A stretch of DNA of 64,000 nt from Tridacna crocea (GCA_943736015.1 OX031056.1:69963277-70027276), one strand, 5' to 3'. Numbered from the stretch's first letter, positions 9,432-22,480 are shown. Program-made: numbers and translations. The notes: generated by a model not told the origin, from the letters alone.

Positions 9432-11518
9432 AATGATCGGTGTTGAGGGATAAATCCTGTCACACTATTTTCAAAACAACAATTACTGGTGAGAAAGGGA
9501 TGAATCCTATCACATTGATATTTTCAAAACACCGAATGAACTGGCCACCGTTGTATACCGTGTATTACTGAAGTATTACGTAGTAGTATCAGGGGCGGTA
9601 ACCAGTCTAAACACCGAACTGTGTTGAGAGGGGGGTGAATCCGATCAAATGACATTTTCATAACAACGATCAGTGTTGAGAAAGGGATGAATCATCTCAC
9701 AGTGGCATTTTCAAATAGCAATGATCAGTGGTGAGAGAAGGATGAACACTATTACAGTTAAAATTTCAAAACAACAATTGGTGTTGAGAGAGGGATGAAT
9801 CTTGTCACAACGATTCCTTCAAAATAATGTTCAGTATTGAATGAGGGATGAAATTTTCAAAAAGAATGCCCAGTGTTGAGAGAAGAATGAATCCAGGCAC
9901 AACGACAGTTTTCAAAATTACAATCAGTGTCGAGAGAGGGATGAATCCTGTCACAAGGACGTTTTTAAAACAATGATCAGTGTTGAGGGAGGGGTTAATC
10001 CTATCAAACTGTAATTTTCAACATAACGATCAGTGATGATAAAGGATGAATCCTGTCACAATGACATTTTTGAAAGCAATGATCAGTTTTGAGGGATGAA
10101 TGAATTCTGTCACAATGAAATTTTCAAAACAATGATCAGTGTCAGGAGAGGGATGGATTCTGTCACAACGACATTTTTAAAACAATGATCAGTGTTTAGA
10201 GAGGGACGAACCCAATCCTGTCACAATGACAAATTTAAAACAAAGATCAGTGTCAAGGGAGGAATGAGTCCTGTCACAATGACATTTTTAAAACAACGAA
10301 TCAATTGGCTTGTGGGATCCCGTGCTGTTTAATCGGTGGTATAAGAATAAACCAATGCAGTCCCTCAATTGTCACATCTGCCATTTCATCTGGCGGAACA
10401 AACGTGACAGCATGCATGTCGTAAAAGGCGACAAAAGGGGCATCATTTTGTGTTTTGTCCATTCCTCATATATCATGTTTGTCTTATGTTGTTGCACATG
10501 AGTGTTATTTTCGCCTCGCACTATTGTTTACTAAGTAAGTGCGCCGAATATGACCAAAGTTGTCGACGGGCCTTAAAATGCTATTCATTCTATTCTATCT
10601 TTAAAACAATGATCAGAGTTGAAAGAGGAATGAATCCTGTCACAATGACATTTTTAAAACAATGGTCAGTGTTGAAAGAGAGATGGATCCTGTCACAATG
10701 ACATTTTCAAAACAACGATCAGTGTCAAGGGAGGGATGGATCCTGTCACAATGACATTTCTAAAACAACGATCAGTCTCAAGGGAGGGAGGGATGGATCC
10801 TGTCACAATGACATTTCTAAAACAATGATCAGTGTTGAAAGAAGGATGAACCCTGTCACAATGACATTTTTGAAACAATGATCACTGTCGAGGGAGGAAA
10901 GAATCTTGTTACAGTGATAATTTCAAATCAGTGATCAGTGTAGAGAGAGGGATGAATCCTGTTACAGTGACATTTTTGAAACAAAGATCAGTGTTGAGAG
11001 AGGGATGAATCCTGTCACAAAGACGTTTTTAAAACAATGATCAGTGTTGAACGAGGAATGGATTCTGTCACAATGGCATTTCTAAAACAACGATCAGTCT
11101 CAAGGGAGGGATGGATCCTGTCACAATGACATTTCTAAAATAATGATCGGTCTCAAGGGAGCTAGGGATGGATCCTGTCACAATGACATTTTCAAAACAA
11201 CGATCAGTGTTGAAAGAGGGATGGATCCTGTCACAATGACATTTCTAAAACAACGATCAGTGTCAAGGGAGGGATGGATCCTGTCACAATGACATTTCTA
11301 AAACAATGATCGGTGTCAAGGGAGGGATGGATCCTGTCACAATGACATTTTTGAAACAATGATCACTGTCGAGGGAGGGATGAATCCTGTTACAGTGATA
11401 ATTTCAAATCAATGATCAGTGTAGAGAGAGGGATGAATCCTGTTACAGTGACATTTTTTAAACAAAGATCAGTGTTGAGAGAGGGATGAATCCCGTCACA
11501 ATGACATTATCAAAACAG
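9432..11518 (+). repeat. ~53-bp minisatellite array
   Basis: Dozens of diverged direct units, each with 'gatcagtgttgag', 'agggatgaatcctgtcaca' and 'atgacattttcaaaacaa' in order. Near 9532-9620 an unrelated block is interposed, and 10302-10590 is a separate insertion. Units in the second half are more alike than those in the first, as expected if that half amplified more recently. Open frames here simply read through the repeat. Confidence 0.95.
10302..10590 (+). mobile_element. Insertion inside the minisatellite (SINE/LINE-tail-like)
   Basis: About 290 bp of unrelated sequence breaks a satellite unit. The satellite segment 'tttaaaacaa' followed by c/tga occurs on both sides, consistent with a target duplication of about 13 bp. 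The insertion ends with a short repetitive tail (attcattctattctatc), typical of retroposons. The family is not recognised. Confidence 0.55.
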
Positions 11519-12177
11519 TGTTAAATGAAAAATAGTAAATTTTAGCAAGACTTGAAATGCACGGACGTTTGTAAAATCGCAAAGACCTATTATGAAAACT
11601 TTAAAACCATTCAGGGAAAAAAAGAATGCATAAGATTGTTGACGAAGACGTTCCGAAACCGTATCGAACTAGAGATATTATGAATATCAGCTGTGGAAAT
11701 GAAAGCAAAACATATCATGATAACAGAATTATCCCGATATTTTTATCGTGATTTTTTTTATCATCGTAATAATATTTCCTGTAGACTTTGTTTTACCGCA
11801 GTAGTTTTCTTAGATTATTGGAATAGCTTTCTCGTATCTCGCGGCAAAAATTTTCTACCATAGGTTATTTTGTTCATTCCTTTACGATAGGGCAAAATCC
11901 TAGACGTTAACTCTTTACGCACCTTTCAAAACAAGACTTTCTTTTATTGCTATTGCAGATCGGTATCAGACGCTTTATTTTGTGCAATTGTCTGATCTTT
12001 GAGCTATACTGTCTGCCTAGCTGAAACATACTAAATAAGAGCAGCCCAATCATTGCAATTATTTCGGTCTAATTTTTAGACTGAAAGTGTCAGATAGGTA
12101 TAATGAGTGCTCTTAAAATTTATGCACAGTCATGATATCAAATGTTGATAAGAATTTTTAGAAACTGATTTAAGTGA

Positions 12178-12312
12178 GCCGAAGTTCTTTTATAGGGTAG
12201 CAAACAGTGTGGGAAAAGGAGAAAATGCTGTTTTACAGTATTTTCTCCATTTCTCACAATGCTACCAAAACTTGCCTTTCTCAGCGTCTTGAAGAGACTT
12301 GATTAATTAACT
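12178..12312. mobile_element. MITE family 1, decayed
   Basis: Core 'gtgggaaaaggagaaaatgc' with imperfect second arm; ends not clear. Confidence 0.6.
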
Positions 12313-12539
12313 AATGTACACTTCAGAAAATAGATGTAATCAAGAAAGTGGATGTAATTAACCTGAATTTAGTCTGTGTTATAAAAGGTTCTGGCAGTTT
12401 GCACTGTTAAGCCAAACCTGAAAACTGTATGCATGGAATAATATTTGGTATTCACAGACAGTGAAGATGAAGATCAGACTTTGCAGGTCATGAAGTTTGT
12501 TCATGATCTTCTTTCTTTCTTTTTCTTGATAGATAATCC

Positions 12540-12690
12540 ATTAATCCTTTACCACACATTCCTTAGTTGTAACAACATAGACCACGACGGCTTTTGAAAA
12601 TATTGTAGGAAATGGAGAAGATGCTGATAACCTTTTAAACCCCATGAAAATAAATTTGTTGTCTGCAAATTTTCAGCTAGGCTGTTTTTA
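12540..12690. mobile_element. MITE family 1, decayed
   Basis: Begins ttaatcctttaccacaca, one core arm, then 'gttgtctgcaaattttcag'; truncated. Confidence 0.55.
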
Positions 12691-14085
12691 AAGAAAACAA
12701 TGTACTATCGACTGGCTGTCCTTTGTGTCGTCGCCATGCAGAAACCACAGGCCTCTGAAACTGGTATATCAAGGGATAATGAAAAAATCATTATCGGACA
12801 CCGTTACTGTAAATAGTACATTAGTTTAAAATTCATTATCGGACACCGTTACTGTAAATAGCACATTAGTGATCCCCTCTCTGTTGTAAATATAGAGGGA
12901 GTCGCCAATATGCTATTTATTAGATTATTGAGTATATACAGGCGATACACCAATGTGCAATATGTTTTCGATGATCGATCAAGGAATTTTTCAGAGTTAC
13001 GTGATAGACCAATAGAACATCAACGGCCTATGGCAGAAACCTTAGACTTTTGATATCTCTTTAGCTACTGAAGATTTTTACTTCAAATATGCACTAGTTC
13101 TTGACAAATAAAAAGGGAAAACATGCAATAGGGATGGGTAACTATCAAATATTTTGACACTGTCATGCCCCTTTATTAGATTTTTCCGAAACTTTTAACG
13201 TTGTAAAATCAAAGCGTTCAGAACGCTGAAGTGGTATTTGTCAAGGAAACCCATTGTGTGGAATTTATAGTTTGAAAGAAAAAGAGACATATTGTTAAAA
13301 TATTGGCATAAAAGTCAACCCACTAAGCAAATGAATACCTTATCGGTTGAAGGGAGAGTGCTCATGTACCTTAAAACTATAATATTACAATCAATTACTT
13401 CGATCTATAAATATTCATGAGCAATCAAATGGAATAGTGCGCAATCATAGGACGAACAAGCCATGGAACGAATTGGTTTTGGAACGAAAAAGCCCAGGGT
13501 CAGTTGGCAAATTTGTATCATTGCACCAATAAAAGGCTATGAGCGAGAGAAGCTATTTTCAATCAAAAATTAGTATCTCAACGATCGATGCCTTCGCCCA
13601 ATGTATTTTGATATACTATTTGAAATTACATATCTGAGGGCCACCGAAAAACCCATTTGCAAGAGAAAAAACGAGTTTGACCGGGTTTATTTCCTTCGAC
13701 TTTGCACAAAATAAGATGCAAGGTTATCAAAATTCAATCTTGAAGTCAAAGTGGTATTGTCTTCGACAAATACCACAAAAACCCATTTGCCAGAGAAAAA
13801 AACGAGTTTAACTGGGTTTATTTCCTTCGGCTTTGCACAGAATAAGATACATGATTATCAAAATTCAATCTTGAAGTCATAGTGGTATTGTCTTCGACAA
13901 ATACCAGAAAAACCTCTGTCAGTACTGAAGATACTGACTAAGAATAGATCTAGTTGTTAACTATTAAGAAGGGAACCTGTAATACAGGAGCAGATAACCA
14001 TCAAAATATTTTTGACACAGTTATGCCTCTTCTTTAAATTTACTAGCAGGTTACTTCAATCCAGTGTTAGCATTTGAATGTGCAT
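12690..14085. other. Spacer without recognised gene
   Basis: No coding evidence. Contains a repeated 'cattatcggacaccgttact' block (12792-12820 and 12831-12860), related to termini near 32578 and 33940, and a tandem duplication at 13643-13912. Confidence 0.7.
13643..13912 (+). repeat. Two-copy ~135-bp tandem duplication
   Basis: Two adjacent copies share 'aaaacccatttgc', 'gggtttatttccttcg', 'atcaaaattcaatcttgaag' and 'gtggtattgtcttcgac', with scattered substitutions. Confidence 0.88.
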
Positions 14086-14088
14086 AGT

Positions 14089-14284
14089 GCCCCTGAGAAA
14101 GAAGGTTTAAGAAAACACTGTGGGAAAAGGATAAAATTCTGGTAACCGGCATTTTCTCCTTTTCCCACAATGTTTTCTACCCTTTACGAAACAAATTTCA
14201 AAATTTCAGTCACTTTTATTTTGTCGTCTGCAAATGCTTTCGATTTGGACTTGTCTTAAATTTTGTCGTCTGATAATGAGTTAA
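14089..14284. mobile_element. MITE family 1 copy, 5' end missing
   Basis: From 'gcccctgagaaagaagg' through the core to 'gataatgagttaa' with TTAA at 14281-14284. Confidence 0.8.
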
Positions 14285-14977
14285 ATTTGGGAAAGCCTAA
14301 AATCAGGGTCCACATTCACCAACCATTCTTAAGAACAAACTTAGTGTTATTCTTAAATGCCTTCTGGATATAAACGTAACACAACTTCTGACTGACTAAA
14401 CCAAATGATTCAGCCAATCAGAAGTTATGTTACATTTAAATTTATAAAAAAATCTGGAGAAGAAAGCTAAGAATATTCTTAAGAGTGGTTAGTGAATACA
14501 AACCCTGGCCGTCTTGTAATGCTAACAGGTAGCAAGGATAAATATTTAAAAGAAAGGTAAATACTGATAGAACTTAGCAAGTCGTTTGCCTAAGTAATTG
14601 AGTAAATATCCATTTTAACCCTGAACAGTTTTATTTAGTCTTAAGGTAAGACCTGTGTAATGGAAAACAGCTATTTCCACTGAAATATCATCCAGCAAAA
14701 TTAGCTGTAATTAAAAATAAGTATTACTGAACCACTTTCACCGATTCAATTTTTCCATTTTTTCTTCTTTGAATTATCATTTATAAATCTAAAACCACTA
14801 TATTCTCAATTCAAAAAAGAGAAAATAATTACCTCCCTTTTTAGAAAACAAACAGAAGTATCAAAAAATAGTTTCAAGATAGATATATACGGAATTTCTG
14901 ATCCGTTAGAAATGTGCAAAATTATTATTTTTGCATAAATCCTTATTTATCCTTATTTAACAACCAATTAGAATTTT

Positions 14978-15232
14978 TGTCCAATGTTCACCGGAAGTGC
15001 ATTACACATGTCTTACCATTATCAAACTCTCGGGAAAATGGCTTTTGAATACACTGTGGGGGAAAAAGATAAAATGAAGGCAAAAATAGAACATGTTGGT
15101 CGACATTTTCTTCCATTCTATCAAAGTTTTTCACCATTTCAAGAGCAATTCAGACTATCACTACTTTACAAAGACATATGCAAATGCTTTCTATTTCGAC
15201 GAGCCTAAAATTTTGTCTGGTAGAGATTTAGC
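14978..15232. mobile_element. MITE family 1, strongly decayed
   Basis: Retains 'ggcttttgaatacactgtgg', 'aaatgctttctatttcgacg' and 'tttgtctggtagagattta'. The core palindrome is lost. A second such relic lies at about 15560-15840. Confidence 0.5.
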
Positions 15233-16321
15233 GTAGTATAATCATGTAAAATTTGCCATGTGTATCTACTCAAACTGGTACATGCCCTCCAAAAAATTCC
15301 AAGGAGCATGGTCAATTAAAACCAATATAGAAGCAATTAATTTGTGTCTTGCTCATCAGGTTGCATGTATAGGTATTTCGTGTTCAAAGTCCTAGAAACT
15401 AATCAGATGGATTGACTGCGGTTAGGCTGTTAGAGCAATGATGATACATTCTCTCCCTCTATATTTGGTAACAAAATCCGTGATAGTTCTGCCATCCTGA
15501 CTTCCGATACATATGGTCACCATCCTTTTACCTAAACGATAATTTTTACACGCTTCACAAATGAAAATGCCTTGAGACGAAGAATTCACATGTAATACAA
15601 ATAAACTTAAGGTCTTGAACTGGAAAGAAAATCTTGCGAAAAATAGAGAAAATGCCGATTAGCGGCATTTCACAACTTTTCCCCACATGTTTTAAAACTG
15701 TGACTTCATACCCTACACCAAAATATCCCATGTTTTCACGACCAATAGAAAGACTTCTTTTCAAAACATCATAAAAAAAAAGGAAAAACTACTATTCACA
15801 ATCATTACCTCATTTTTCCAACAATGTTTTCTGTCTGCAAAAAGACACGTCCTATTTGTTTGACAACAAACAACAAGTCGATTGAAAAATGTTATGTTGC
15901 GGTGGCCAGTGTACTCGTCCATGCTTTCGTAGAGTTTCTTTAAACGGTACTTCGCACAATTTTCTTCCTAAGCTACTGGTTGCTTTCCGACATAGACATA
16001 ACAAACGGTGATGGTGAGAGGAGTGGATTCTATCGCACTATCATCAATCCTGGGAAAGACATTGACCTAGCTGAGGACTGGAAACAGCAACAGCCTTGTC
16101 TGTAGTCATGTACACCACGGACTGCCTTACCGGTGCTTATGCAAATAAATCGCAGACATTGCCTCTCCCTCTCCATGGAAAAAAGTATCATCGTATTACG
16201 GTGTGAAGACTGCATGTCCTGCGCATGCAACCGCTGGACTTGGATATTCATTGACCGTAAATGTGCATTGAGTCCCCCCCAAAAAGCCCAAAGATTTATA
16301 TAGAGTTCTTAGTTTTTCCAC

Positions 16322-16795
16322 CGTAAACCTTAACTCTTTACCACAAAAATCCATTGTTTAAATGGCCTCCTGGGGTTACAAACAAACTCTTGTGTTTTAA
16401 TGACCCCTGTGGATAACAACAAAAGCCCGTGTTTTAATGATCCCAGTGAATAACCACAAAATTATTGGGATAATCACAAAATCCTGTATTTTAATGATCC
16501 ATTGGGATAAACACAAAATCCCATCTTTTAATGACCCTGGGGATAACAACGAAATCTCATATTTTAATGACCCCTGGGGATAACTATAAAATGCCGTTTT
16601 CTAGTTACCCCTGAGAGTAAAAACAAAATCCCATGTTTTAGTGACCCCTGGGACAAAATCCCGCGTTTAATTACCCAAGGGGATAATTACAAAATCCCAT
16701 GTTTTAATGACCCTCGGGGATAATTACAAAATCCCGTGTTTTAATGACCCCTGAGGATAACCACGAACTCCTGTGATTTAATGACCCCTGGGATA
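16322..16795 (+). repeat. ~38-bp tandem repeat (aaatcccgtgttttaatgac)
   Basis: About a dozen diverged direct units with 'ttttaatgacccctgggga' and 'taacaacaaaatccc'. A three-unit version at 49433-49545 is the unit 2 counterpart. No coding meaning. Confidence 0.9.
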
Positions 16796-17017
16796 TCTTC
16801 CTCAAGGCTGCGTATGCACGAAATTTGCATACACAGTTTAGCTAAGTAAAGAAGCATCAAGTTTGAAAGCAAAGTTTCACTGAACTGAACTGCATAAATT
16901 TACGTATTGATCTATTCTTATCTTGCTAAAGAACTGAAATAAAACTTTCAAGCAAGATAGTGTTAGTATTTTTTTTTTACTTTATCAAAGGTAGGTTTTG
17001 AAGAAAGATATCCCCCT

Positions 17018-17094
17018 TATCGGTCAGTGTAGATCCAAAATCAGACTGCACGTTCTGTGCAGTCTGATTTTGATCTACACGGTCTGCAAAAGGC
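17018..17094. repeat. Small hairpin repeat (cagactgcacgttctgtgca)
   Basis: Palindrome 'atcagactgcacg/ttctgtgcagtctgat' flanked by 'gtgtagatcc' and 'gatctacac'. The same family recurs at about 17352-17432, 27778-27848, 41808-41872, 50116-50190, 50733-50800 and 53288-53360, several at matching places in the two duplication units. Confidence 0.8.
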
Positions 17095-17786
17095 CACTGA
17101 ATCGGGCTTAGTGTCCTAGTGGTTAAAAATTTGCAAATTCTGCGCTAGTTTATAGCTTAGGGTGAAGCAGGAATCGCATATTTTAGTGGACACAACATCG
17201 AAACAGCAATATTTCGGACTGACGGGCAATTCATTTAGCCTTAACAAGTGTTTCAACCTTTAACCTGTTCAATAAATAAAATGAAAGTTTCAAGTCGAAA
17301 ATAAAACCCTTCATTTTGCTTTTGAATGAATTTTATTCGGGAATAAGTGTCTTCTTATCGGACACTGTAGATCCAAGATCAGACTGCACGTTCTGTGCAG
17401 TCTGATCTTGATCTACACTGTCCGCAAGGGTCCTTGATTTGCGCTTAGCAGCAAGAAAGGGTTAATGATTAAGAGACATCGATATTTGAAGGTATTTGAA
17501 GAAAAGCCCTGCCTAATTAAACTGATTAATCTGACCGAATTAAAGAATCGGGCTATAGGCGAAGTCGGTGCAAACCGAAGTTTGTTTGCTTGGAATCCGT
17601 AAATAACTCCACGTAGGATGGTGTTGGGAACAAAAAAAAAATGGAAAAAGAAAAAAGAAAAGTAAATGAGGGAAAAAGAGGATAAACTAGTCCTGAGTAA
17701 TGGTGGTGCCACAGGGAAATATATTCAGGGAAAGAAAATGGAGATCTTTTGATCTACAAGAAAACAAGAATATGGGAAACAAAAGG

Positions 17787-17792
<6 letters not shown>

Positions 17793-17830
<38 letters not shown>
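17793..17830 (+). repeat. (GA)n microsatellite
   Basis: Dinucleotide run, with another at 18109-18146 and counterparts at 26146-26193 and 51209-51248. Ser/Leu-rich or Glu/Arg-rich open frames across these are artefacts. Confidence 0.95.
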
Positions 17831-18104
17831 TTGATAGAGAGAGATCTGAACTAAACTGAACTGAACTGTCATTTTTTCTTTTTTACTTATAACAGTTCTA
17901 CATTGTCACAGCACATATACAAAATGTAAAATGAATTTAGTCGAGTGAATAAATAAATGTTAACTCGAAAAGACACAAAGAAAAGAAAAAGAAGAAAAAG
18001 AGGGGAATAGCAAAGATGCCATTGGTATTTTTATAATAGATGTACTTGCTAGTAAAATTTCAGATCTGCTTCCTAATCAGATCATTTGACCGGAATATAA
18101 AAAG

Positions 18105-18150
<46 letters not shown>

Positions 18151-18312
18151 TATCATTAAAACTAGCAGTGATGCTACAGTTTATTTAATAAAAGGTAAAC
18201 AAAAGAAGAACAGAAGCTATTTTTTACGACGACCTCTATGTTTTCAGTATTCACAGCAAAAAACAATTTCTTTTTCGTCTTTGCCTCTGTCTCTTGTTTG
18301 TGACATTTATTC

Positions 18313-18558
18313 TTAACTCTTAACCGCACGACAAAATTTTAGACAAGATCAAATTGAAAGCATTTGCAGATAAAAAAAAATAAAATAAAATAAAATAAAG
18401 GTGACTGAAAAATAGAATTTTGTTCTGGGAAGGGTAGAAAACACTGTGGGAAAAGGAGAAAATGCTGGTTACCAGCATTTTCTCCTTTTCCCATTGTGTT
18501 TTCAAAAGGCTTCTTTCTCAGGGGCGTCAAAAGTAGGGATTGTGTGGTAATGGGTTAA
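18313..18558. mobile_element. MITE family 1 copy, full length
   Basis: TTAA at 18313-18316 and 18555-18558; internal (ATAAA)n expansion at 18366-18400. The matching site in unit 2 (about 51421-51440) lacks it. Confidence 0.88.
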
Positions 18559-18764
18559 ATACGGTTTAAAAAAAGTTGACATAAGTAACCATTCGTTACA
18601 GGAACCATACTTATCAGAATATCTTTATGATAGTTAGACGCCTTTAATTTTCCCGCAAATGGATAGAGGGCCTTAAAATAAAACATGTCTATAGTTCTAT
18701 AGTGTTGACCAATCAGTATTTTCTATTTACACATTTTTTTTCAGTGAATCCTGCTTCTATATAC

Positions 18765-18793
<29 letters not shown>

Positions 18794-18795
<2 letters not shown>

Positions 18796-19342
18796 GGTGG
18801 CCCTTCAGATTTTGGGACGAAAATTTTACAAAAATGCAAAAAAAAAAATATCATTATACTCCCAAAGCCTTTTAATTTTCATTCATAAAACCCCAGTGGT
18901 CGAAAACCATCCGACAGCAAGAGAAACAAGAGATTCACTACAGCCAAGGTCGACACCGACAGGAAACACCTTCTATTTTTACATGAGCAATTCGCTCATT
19001 TACATACTGGAAATATACAGACGAAGCTTCAAACATAGCGTCCGAAGAAGTCATTATATGGAAAATGATTACATGTTTGTTATCTTATGGAATTTAAGCG
19101 TCAATAGTCACTTTCCTGTCACTTAACATTGCCATAATGCTCTTTTGATTTTGGCGGGAAATCTAACAATAGCGTAAGAGGCTACGTAGCCTTTTAAGGG
19201 AATACCATCCAAACAATTTTACTTTGTAATTTCATGATTCTTAATTATTGATGATTTGTATTATTTTTCCATATAAATTCCAGTGATATATATATATTTT
19301 TTAATTTGGTGTGATGTGAAAAATCTAAATACCCACCTTTAA
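18794..19342 (-). mobile_element. MITE family 2 copy (TTAAAGGTGG ends)
   Basis: About 549 bp, in inverted orientation to 19808-20349. Ends aaggtggccctt and cccacctttaa. Contains 'ggctacgtagcc' and 'ggcgggaaatcta'. A (CAA)n run abuts its left end. No transposase frame. Confidence 0.85.
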
Positions 19343-19566
19343 GTATGAAGTTCAGATAAAGATAACACTACGGGAATGGTTACCTTCCCGATTCTAGTCT
19401 CAATTTATGACCCCTTTGGCGGCTAAGTTTGACTTGACTTGACTTGAACGCAGTGTCTGAACTTGGGTAAATACACTGTCCGATGGGGACATGCTTTCCC
19501 CAAAACTATATTTGAAATAGTAATATTCTGATTTTTACTATCAGCTTAAAAGTTCCATTTTACTTA

Positions 19567-19794
19567 TTAACCCACTACCACACAATCCCTACTTTTGACG
19601 ACCCTGAGATAGAAGCCTTTAGAAAATGTCGTGGGAAAAGGAGAAAATGCTGGTAACCAGCATTTTCTCCTTTTCCCACAATATTTTCTACTCTTCACAA
19701 AACAGATTTCAAAATTTCAGTCACTTTTATATTGTCGTCGGCAAATGCTTTCAATTTTAAAAGGCCTAAAATATTGTCGTTTGGTAATGGGTTC
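19567..19794. mobile_element. MITE family 1 copy between inverted family 2 copies
   Basis: TTAA at 19567-19570, core hairpin 19635-19690, end 'ggtaatgggttc' (last TTAA mutated). Confidence 0.88.
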
Positions 19795-19807
19795 AGCTCG
19801 ATTACTC

Positions 19808-20349
19808 TTAAAGGTGGGTATTTAGAAATTTCACATCACACCAAATTAAAAAATATATATGTCAATGAAATTTATATGAAAAAACAATACAAATCATCAG
19901 TAATTAAGAATCATAAAATTACCAAAAAAGATTTTTTTGGTGGTATTCCCTTAAAAGGCTACGTAGCCTCTTAAGCTATTTTTAGATTTCCCGCCAAAAT
20001 CAGAAAAGCATTGTGGGAATGTTTAGTGACTTGCACGTGACTATTGACTATTAAATTCCATAACATAACAAACATGTTGTTATTTTCCATGATGGGTAGA
20101 ACTTCGGATGCTATGTTTGAAGCTTTGTCTGTATATTTCCGGTATGTAAATGAGCGAGCTGCTGATGTAAAAATAGACCTTCAGTGTTGACCTGGGCTGT
20201 GGTAAATATCTAATTTATCTAGTTGTCCGATTGTAATCAACTACTGGGGTTTAATGAACGAAAATTATAAGGCTTTGGGAGTATAAGGATGATTTTTTTT
20301 TTGTATTTTTGTAAGATTTTCGTCCCAAACTCTGAAGGGCCACCTTTAA
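19808..20349 (+). mobile_element. MITE family 2 copy
   Basis: TTAA at 19808-19811 and 20346-20349; ends ttaaaggtggg and ggccacctttaa. Inverted relative to 18794-19342, with about 460 bp between them. Confidence 0.88.
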
Positions 20350-21060
20350 CTACTACTAAGCACTAGTCCGTAATGGTGTGGTAACACATATAATATGGTC
20401 GTCAGTTTGTGCAGGATTTGAACGTTGTTATCAATGACACAAATTTGCTTTGCCGTCCTATTATTCACACTAATTTTCACTTTCTTTCTTATTTTATCCT
20501 TTGCCAAGGATTTTACACCAATGAGAAAAGGTACAACCATCAATTTATTTGGCATTTCTCTAACTTCCTTATCTTTTTCAACACGCCTGGCAATTTAATT
20601 TATGAATACATGTACTTAAACAACGCTTATGCATGTTTTATTTATATTACAGCGTACATGTATGTGGATTTCCTCCTACTTTTCATAATTTTGCATTTCT
20701 CTAGCTTCTCTATCTTTTTCAATACACCTGTCAGTGGCATTTGTAAATTTCCAACACACCTGTCAGTGGCATTTGTAAATACATGTACTGTTATATTTAT
20801 GTTTCAGCATTTATATACATGTATTTTTAAAATTTTCTTCTGTTTTTTTACCACTTCCTTCAAGGAGTTTATGCAATCAGTACACGTTTCCTAACTTCTA
20901 CAACTGTAAATATCCTGTTGGATGCAATGTATGCAATAAAAGTTTTGTGTAAATGTACATTTCACTTTATTATACTGCAAAAACAATTCTCGTGATATGA
21001 TTGGTTAATATGCTGGGAACATATATATCATGTTCCCTGGCAAAAAACACGTAAAGCCAG
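20350..21060. other. Spacer without recognised gene
   Basis: Includes an AT-rich 161-codon open frame at 20409-20894 that is Phe/Ile/Tyr-rich and matches spacer at 24905-25125 and 51840-52110 only as DNA, with frame breaks there. No gene is called. Confidence 0.65.
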
Positions 21061-21324
21061 TTTCCCTTTTGAGTGCCCCGTAAACATCACTACACGTGCA
21101 ACACAACATCAAAAATGGCGGCGTCGATCGATCACCAGACTGCACATTTATGCACCATACTGCACGTTTTACTGCCGTCAGTTTTCAGTGACATCAGTTT
21201 TCATTGAATTGGGGCACTCAGAAGGGAATTTCTATTTCGTCAGCATACTCGATTCTTAAGATTATAATACAGGAAAATTTTGATTAACGCGCTTTGAAAG
21301 GGTAAAACTTTGCAGTATGATAAA

Positions 21325-21462
21325 TTCGTTGTACGGTCAGAAGGCAGGGGACTTGGAAACTTGTTCACGGCTGTGTTGAATCACGGCTCGGGGCGACATG
21401 ATTCACCACAGCCGTGAACAAGTTTCCAAGTTCCCTGCCACCTGACCGAACAACTAATAAAG
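21325..21462. repeat. Long foldback hairpin
   Basis: Arms with 'acttggaaacttgttcacgg' and its complement 'ccgtgaacaagtttccaagt', flanked by further pairing sequence (acggtcag ... ctgaccg). Confidence 0.85.
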
Positions 21463-21752
21463 TTGTTGTCGGTTGATGATTAATTTTCTTCAGCCACTAT
21501 TGTTGTTGTTTCAAATTAAAGAACATACTCTCTGACTTTCAGTACCTCCTTCAGCTCTTAAAGGGCAATTCAACAAGTTTCAGATGTGGTTAATATCTAA
21601 ATCTACATTTATCAAATGGTAACTTGGTAATAATGTAATTTGAAAAAGAAATTAAAAAAAAGTAAAATTACTTAATTTCAATTTATGTTTCTGCTTATTA
21701 ATTTACATTGCATCGCTTATCTAACTTACCTATTATTGCGTCCCTTGATTTG

Positions 21753-21760
21753 TGACGTCA
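21753..21760. promoter_or_regulatory. Perfect CRE palindrome TGACGTCA
   Basis: Twenty bases upstream of an ATG that opens a short acidic frame (21780). Could be a promoter element of an unrecognised gene or transposon; the site alone is weak evidence. Confidence 0.35.
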
Positions 21761-21779
21761 TAGGAGAGCTTGTTTCAAT

Positions 21780-21857
21780 ATGGACACTGTTTACGATAGT
21801 GAACCGAGCAATATTGAGGACGAAGAAATTATTAATTCTCTGCGGTGCGGAGTATAG
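21780..21857 (+). CDS. Possible first exon, short acidic peptide
   Basis: ATG followed by 25 codons, MDTVYDSEPSNIEDEEIINS and on to a stop at 21855-21857. Acidic N-termini of this kind occur in DNA-transposon proteins and nuclear proteins. A second acidic open stretch with good splice-like borders lies at 22481-22572. No family is recognised; it may be the 5' remnant of a gene or transposon whose rest is missing. Confidence 0.25.
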   Translation: MDTVYDSEPSNIEDEEIINSLRCGV

Positions 21858-22272
21858 CAGAGAATGCTTGTCTAAACCGGTTTAATGCACTAAGGTATAG
21901 TATACATTGGTTACGCACGTTTTGTCCGTGCAGATACGTGGTATGTATATAGAGTTTTGGAGGCAAAATATCAGTTCCACGCCAGACGCGCTAAGGCACA
22001 GTCGTTTTGGCATAATGCTATTCAAATTCTGCGTTTTCATGTATAAATATGTATAAATTCTAAGTTATTAGGCCGGAATCCGTCCGTCCTGTTTTCTTAG
22101 AGGTAGTCTGAGAGGTAATAATTTACTTCGTGCATTTGCTACGGAAACACGGTTCCTCTCAAAGAGGGGTTTTACGTGGGCGGCCAGTACCTCCGTAATA
22201 GAAAACACGTAGGTTGATAGTTATGTGTAATTACGTCTTTAGACTTCTCCGCCGCTGTATGTAAATGCTGTA

Positions 22273-22303
<31 letters not shown>

Positions 22304-22480
22304 TATTTATATTTTGAATATATATAGTGCGTTAGCAAGTACCTAACGCACACGTAATAAAACTGCCTAGCGATCGTCTCGGCTATTGCAAAAGAGTGTT
22401 CGTTGCTTTGTGAATGGTTATGTGTTTAGACTAGACGATTCTAGTCTGGCAAGACCGTACATGTACGAGCCATTTTAAAG

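Noticed and set aside
10450-10878. Repeated 'CHCDRVHPSF'-type frames
   Set aside because: Translations of the ~53-bp minisatellite, with no start context or conservation.
20409-20894. 161-codon open frame
   Set aside because: AT-rich and hydrophobic through base composition; the paralogous spacer at 51840-52110 breaks the frame, and no motif is seen.
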